This document shows positions 5,024-6,648 of a stretch of 6,648 nt of DNA, in pieces. Position 1 is the stretch's first letter; each line of letters opens with the position of its first letter. The notes beneath the pieces were generated by a model. It was not told the DNA's origin. It saw only the letters and a list, made by a program, of their open reading frames with translations, and ran no database searches. Location: contig OMRN01000033.1 of the NCBI GenBank assembly GCA_900313265.1, positions 1 to 6,648 on the forward strand. Reading direction: 5' to 3'. Position numbers and translations under genes: made by a program. This DNA is from an uncultured Lachnospiraceae bacterium (GTDB lineage: Bacteria > Bacillota > Clostridia > Lachnospirales > Lachnospiraceae).

Positions 5024-6648
5024 ATGAGAAAAAGAAAACTTCTGCCCGTTTCACTCGCGCTGACGCTGAGCCTTTCCCTTATGCTCGGCGGCTGCAACAT
5101 CCTTCAGAATCCGGGCAACAATACCCCTGAAACCCCTTCGGGAAGCACGGTTACTTCGGAAGTTCCGGATATTGAGAATCCGAGCGAATCGTTGAATTCC
5201 GACTGGGAAAAGCCCTCCGAAATCGCGGAGGAAGAATTAACCGCACAGTGCGGCAGTTTTGTCCAGTACGACGGAAAAATCCTGTTCCGCATGTATAACG
5301 ATTCTTCCGTTGACGGTATCGGACTTTTCGGAAAATTCTCCGAAATGGGATATCCGTATCTGCCGAATGCGCTTTATACTTTTGATCCGGCAAATCCCGC
5401 GGGAAAAGCCGAATATCTCTGCGACGACATGGGCTGCGACGACCTTTATCTTGTCGGCGATACGCTCTACAGCATGGCCGCTAATCAGGATACCTCCTGG
5501 CGTGTAACAAAAAGAAAACTGCCGGACGGTGACGCGGTTGATATCTGTAACGGGATGATGATCGGATTTTCCCCGGACGGAAAAACCTTTATTACCGGCG
5601 ATTACTCGGGTGATTATTTAGATACCGGTGACGGTTCGGCACCCGATGCTTACTATACCGTTCGCAAAACATCCGATGACACAAACGGAATCGGTCTTTT
5701 CTTCCACGGAGACAGCAATTACGGTGATTTTATCGGAATGGATGATAAACATGCCTTTTTTGCAAGTTATCTGGCGGATGGCGGTGATTATATTCTTTAT
5801 CAGTTCGATTACTCCGGAACCTGTACCGCACTGGCAAAAATTGATTTTGACGATACCTTCTCCGCTGCTTTTGAAGGCAAACCGGTAATTCAGGATGATA
5901 AGATTTCTTTTACCGCGAACAGTTATGAAGGAACCGGCGGTTTCTACGGCGGAACCGCTTATATCGAAGTTCCCGTCGATCCGACCGATTCGGGAAGCCC
6001 CGATCCTCTTTATGAAGCCAAGATCGAATATTACCATCCGGAAGATCCGAATGAAACACCGGAGAATAAGAAAGTTCCCGAAGCGATTTCCGATTATGAA
6101 ATCCCCTATGCTGCGAACGGAAGCGGTTTTGCCAGAGTTTTACAGTATTTCGATGAACTGCCGGAAGGATACTTCTTTGTAATGAATGACTGCCACCGTG
6201 ATCCCCAGGAGGATATCGGATGGCGTGAAGCATACTCCTATTTAAACAGCCGTTACTTCTTCATGCCTCAGGACAGCGACGATCCGATTGAAATCGCAGC
6301 CTCCTATGCTCCTGCCGGAACCGTGAACGGAATCATGGATATCGATTACAGGGACATGGCTCCGACGCTTGATGTTTTTGCGCAGTTTGTAGGAAAACCC
6401 GGTGAAAAACCCGAGGGACTCTTATATGAAACAGCCGTTATCTCCGGACCGGAAGCTCCCGTTGAGTACAGCGGATTCTACTGTTATGCGGAATTTTCGG
6501 ATGATCTTAAATACGAACATCCCGTAAACGGCGACATCTATGAATTCACGATTGACGGAATGGATGAACTGGTTAAGGATTATAATGTAAAAGAGATTTA
6601 CATCTCTTCTCTTCCGAAGATGGAAGAATATCTCGGTTATGAAGTAAA
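5024..6648 (+). CDS. Large extracellular lipoprotein, beta-propeller-like (3' end outside window)
   Basis: An open frame of 541 full codons without a stop runs to the right edge. It starts at ATG 5024, seven bases after a strong AAGGAG. The N-terminus MRKRKLL, a hydrophobic core and the lipobox L-G-G-C with Cys24 make a clear type II signal peptide, so the protein should be anchored on the outer membrane face. Residues 25-70 are a Pro/Ser/Thr/Glu-rich tether. The rest is acidic and rich in Tyr, Asp and Gly. Recurrent strand-like motifs, FVQYDGKILFR (79), LVGDTLYSM (143), GFSPDGKTF (181), GMDDKHAFFASY (238) and VIQDDKISFTA (288), are spaced about 40-65 residues apart. GFSPDGKTF matches the WD40-like/TolB beta-propeller repeat, so a propeller fold is a reasonable inference. 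No catalytic motif is seen and the function is unknown. It is probably transcribed alone from the promoter at 4959-4987. Confidence 0.88.
   Translation, partial: MRKRKLLPVSLALTLSLSLMLGGCNILQNPGNNTPETPSGSTVTSEVPDIENPSESLNSDWEKPSEIAEEELTAQCGSFVQYDGKILFRMYNDSSVDGIGLFGKFSEMGYPYLPNALYTFDPANPAGKAEYLCDDMGCDDLYLVGDTLYSMAANQDTSWRVTKRKLPDGDAVDICNGMMIGFSPDGKTFITGDYSGDYLDTGDGSAPDAYYTVRKTSDDTNGIGLFFHGDSNYGDFIGMDDKHAFFASYLADGGDYILYQFDYSGTCTALAKIDFDDTFSAAFEGKPVIQDDKISFTANSYEGTGGFYGGTAYIEVPVDPTDSGSPDPLYEAKIEYYHPEDPNETPENKKVPEAISDYEIPYAANGSGFARVLQYFDELPEGYFFVMNDCHRDPQEDIGWREAYSYLNSRYFFMPQDSDDPIEIAASYAPAGTVNGIMDIDYRDMAPTLDVFAQFVGKPGEKPEGLLYETAVISGPEAPVEYSGFYCYAEFSDDLKYEHPVNGDIYEFTIDGMDELVKDYNVKEIYISSLPKMEEYLGYEV

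Noticed and set aside
5104..6233. Several plus- and minus-strand ORFs of 60-140 residues in the 5.1-6.2 kb region
   Set aside because: All lie in other frames of the continuous lipoprotein frame from 5024, which has a signal peptide and a strong ribosome site, and none of them has its own start signals.

Overview
The window looks like a piece of chromosome from a low-to-moderate GC Gram-positive anaerobe, most likely a Clostridia/Lachnospiraceae-type Firmicute. This rests on the glucose/maltose-family PTS permease with its streptococcal/clostridial-type IIC sequence, a consensus TTGACA-17-TATAAT promoter, AAGGAG/GGAGG ribosome binding sites, and secreted lipoproteins with a Lys/Arg-rich start and lipobox but no outer-membrane genes. 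That placement is inference from sequence style; I could not run a search.

Layout from left to right. (1) 1-257, minus strand: the N-terminal part of a small lipoprotein, cut by the window edge. (2) 311-440, minus strand: a compact unit made of a consensus promoter, a ~95-nt structured RNA and an intrinsic terminator, placed just upstream of that lipoprotein. It reads as an orphan small RNA (perhaps related to type I antitoxin RNAs) or as an attenuator leader. (3) 455-504: two adjacent palindromes. The larger is a perfect 18-bp inverted repeat with a 1-bp centre, and it supplies the last codons and stop of the next gene. (4) 476-1021, minus: a 181-residue protein of unknown function. (5) 1043-3319, minus: a 758-residue PTS enzyme II with the domain order IIA-IIC-IIB and a repetitive x-Ala-Asp linker. 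(6) 3320-3556: a divergent regulatory region with degenerate 19-bp tandem repeats. (7) 3557-4912, plus: a MATE-family multidrug/cation antiporter. (8) 5024-6648, plus: a large extracellular lipoprotein of at least 541 residues, running off the right edge.

The PTS gene and the 181-residue gene are separated by 21 bp, point the same way and are probably one operon for uptake and phosphorylation of a glucose-type sugar. The MATE gene diverges from it. The large lipoprotein has its own promoter and a strong ribosome binding site. I see no CRISPR array, rRNA, tRNA, insertion sequence with a transposase, or phage gene. The most unusual material is the 311-504 block, where a small-RNA unit with nested inverted repeats abuts a repetitive-element-like palindrome that forms the end of a protein.
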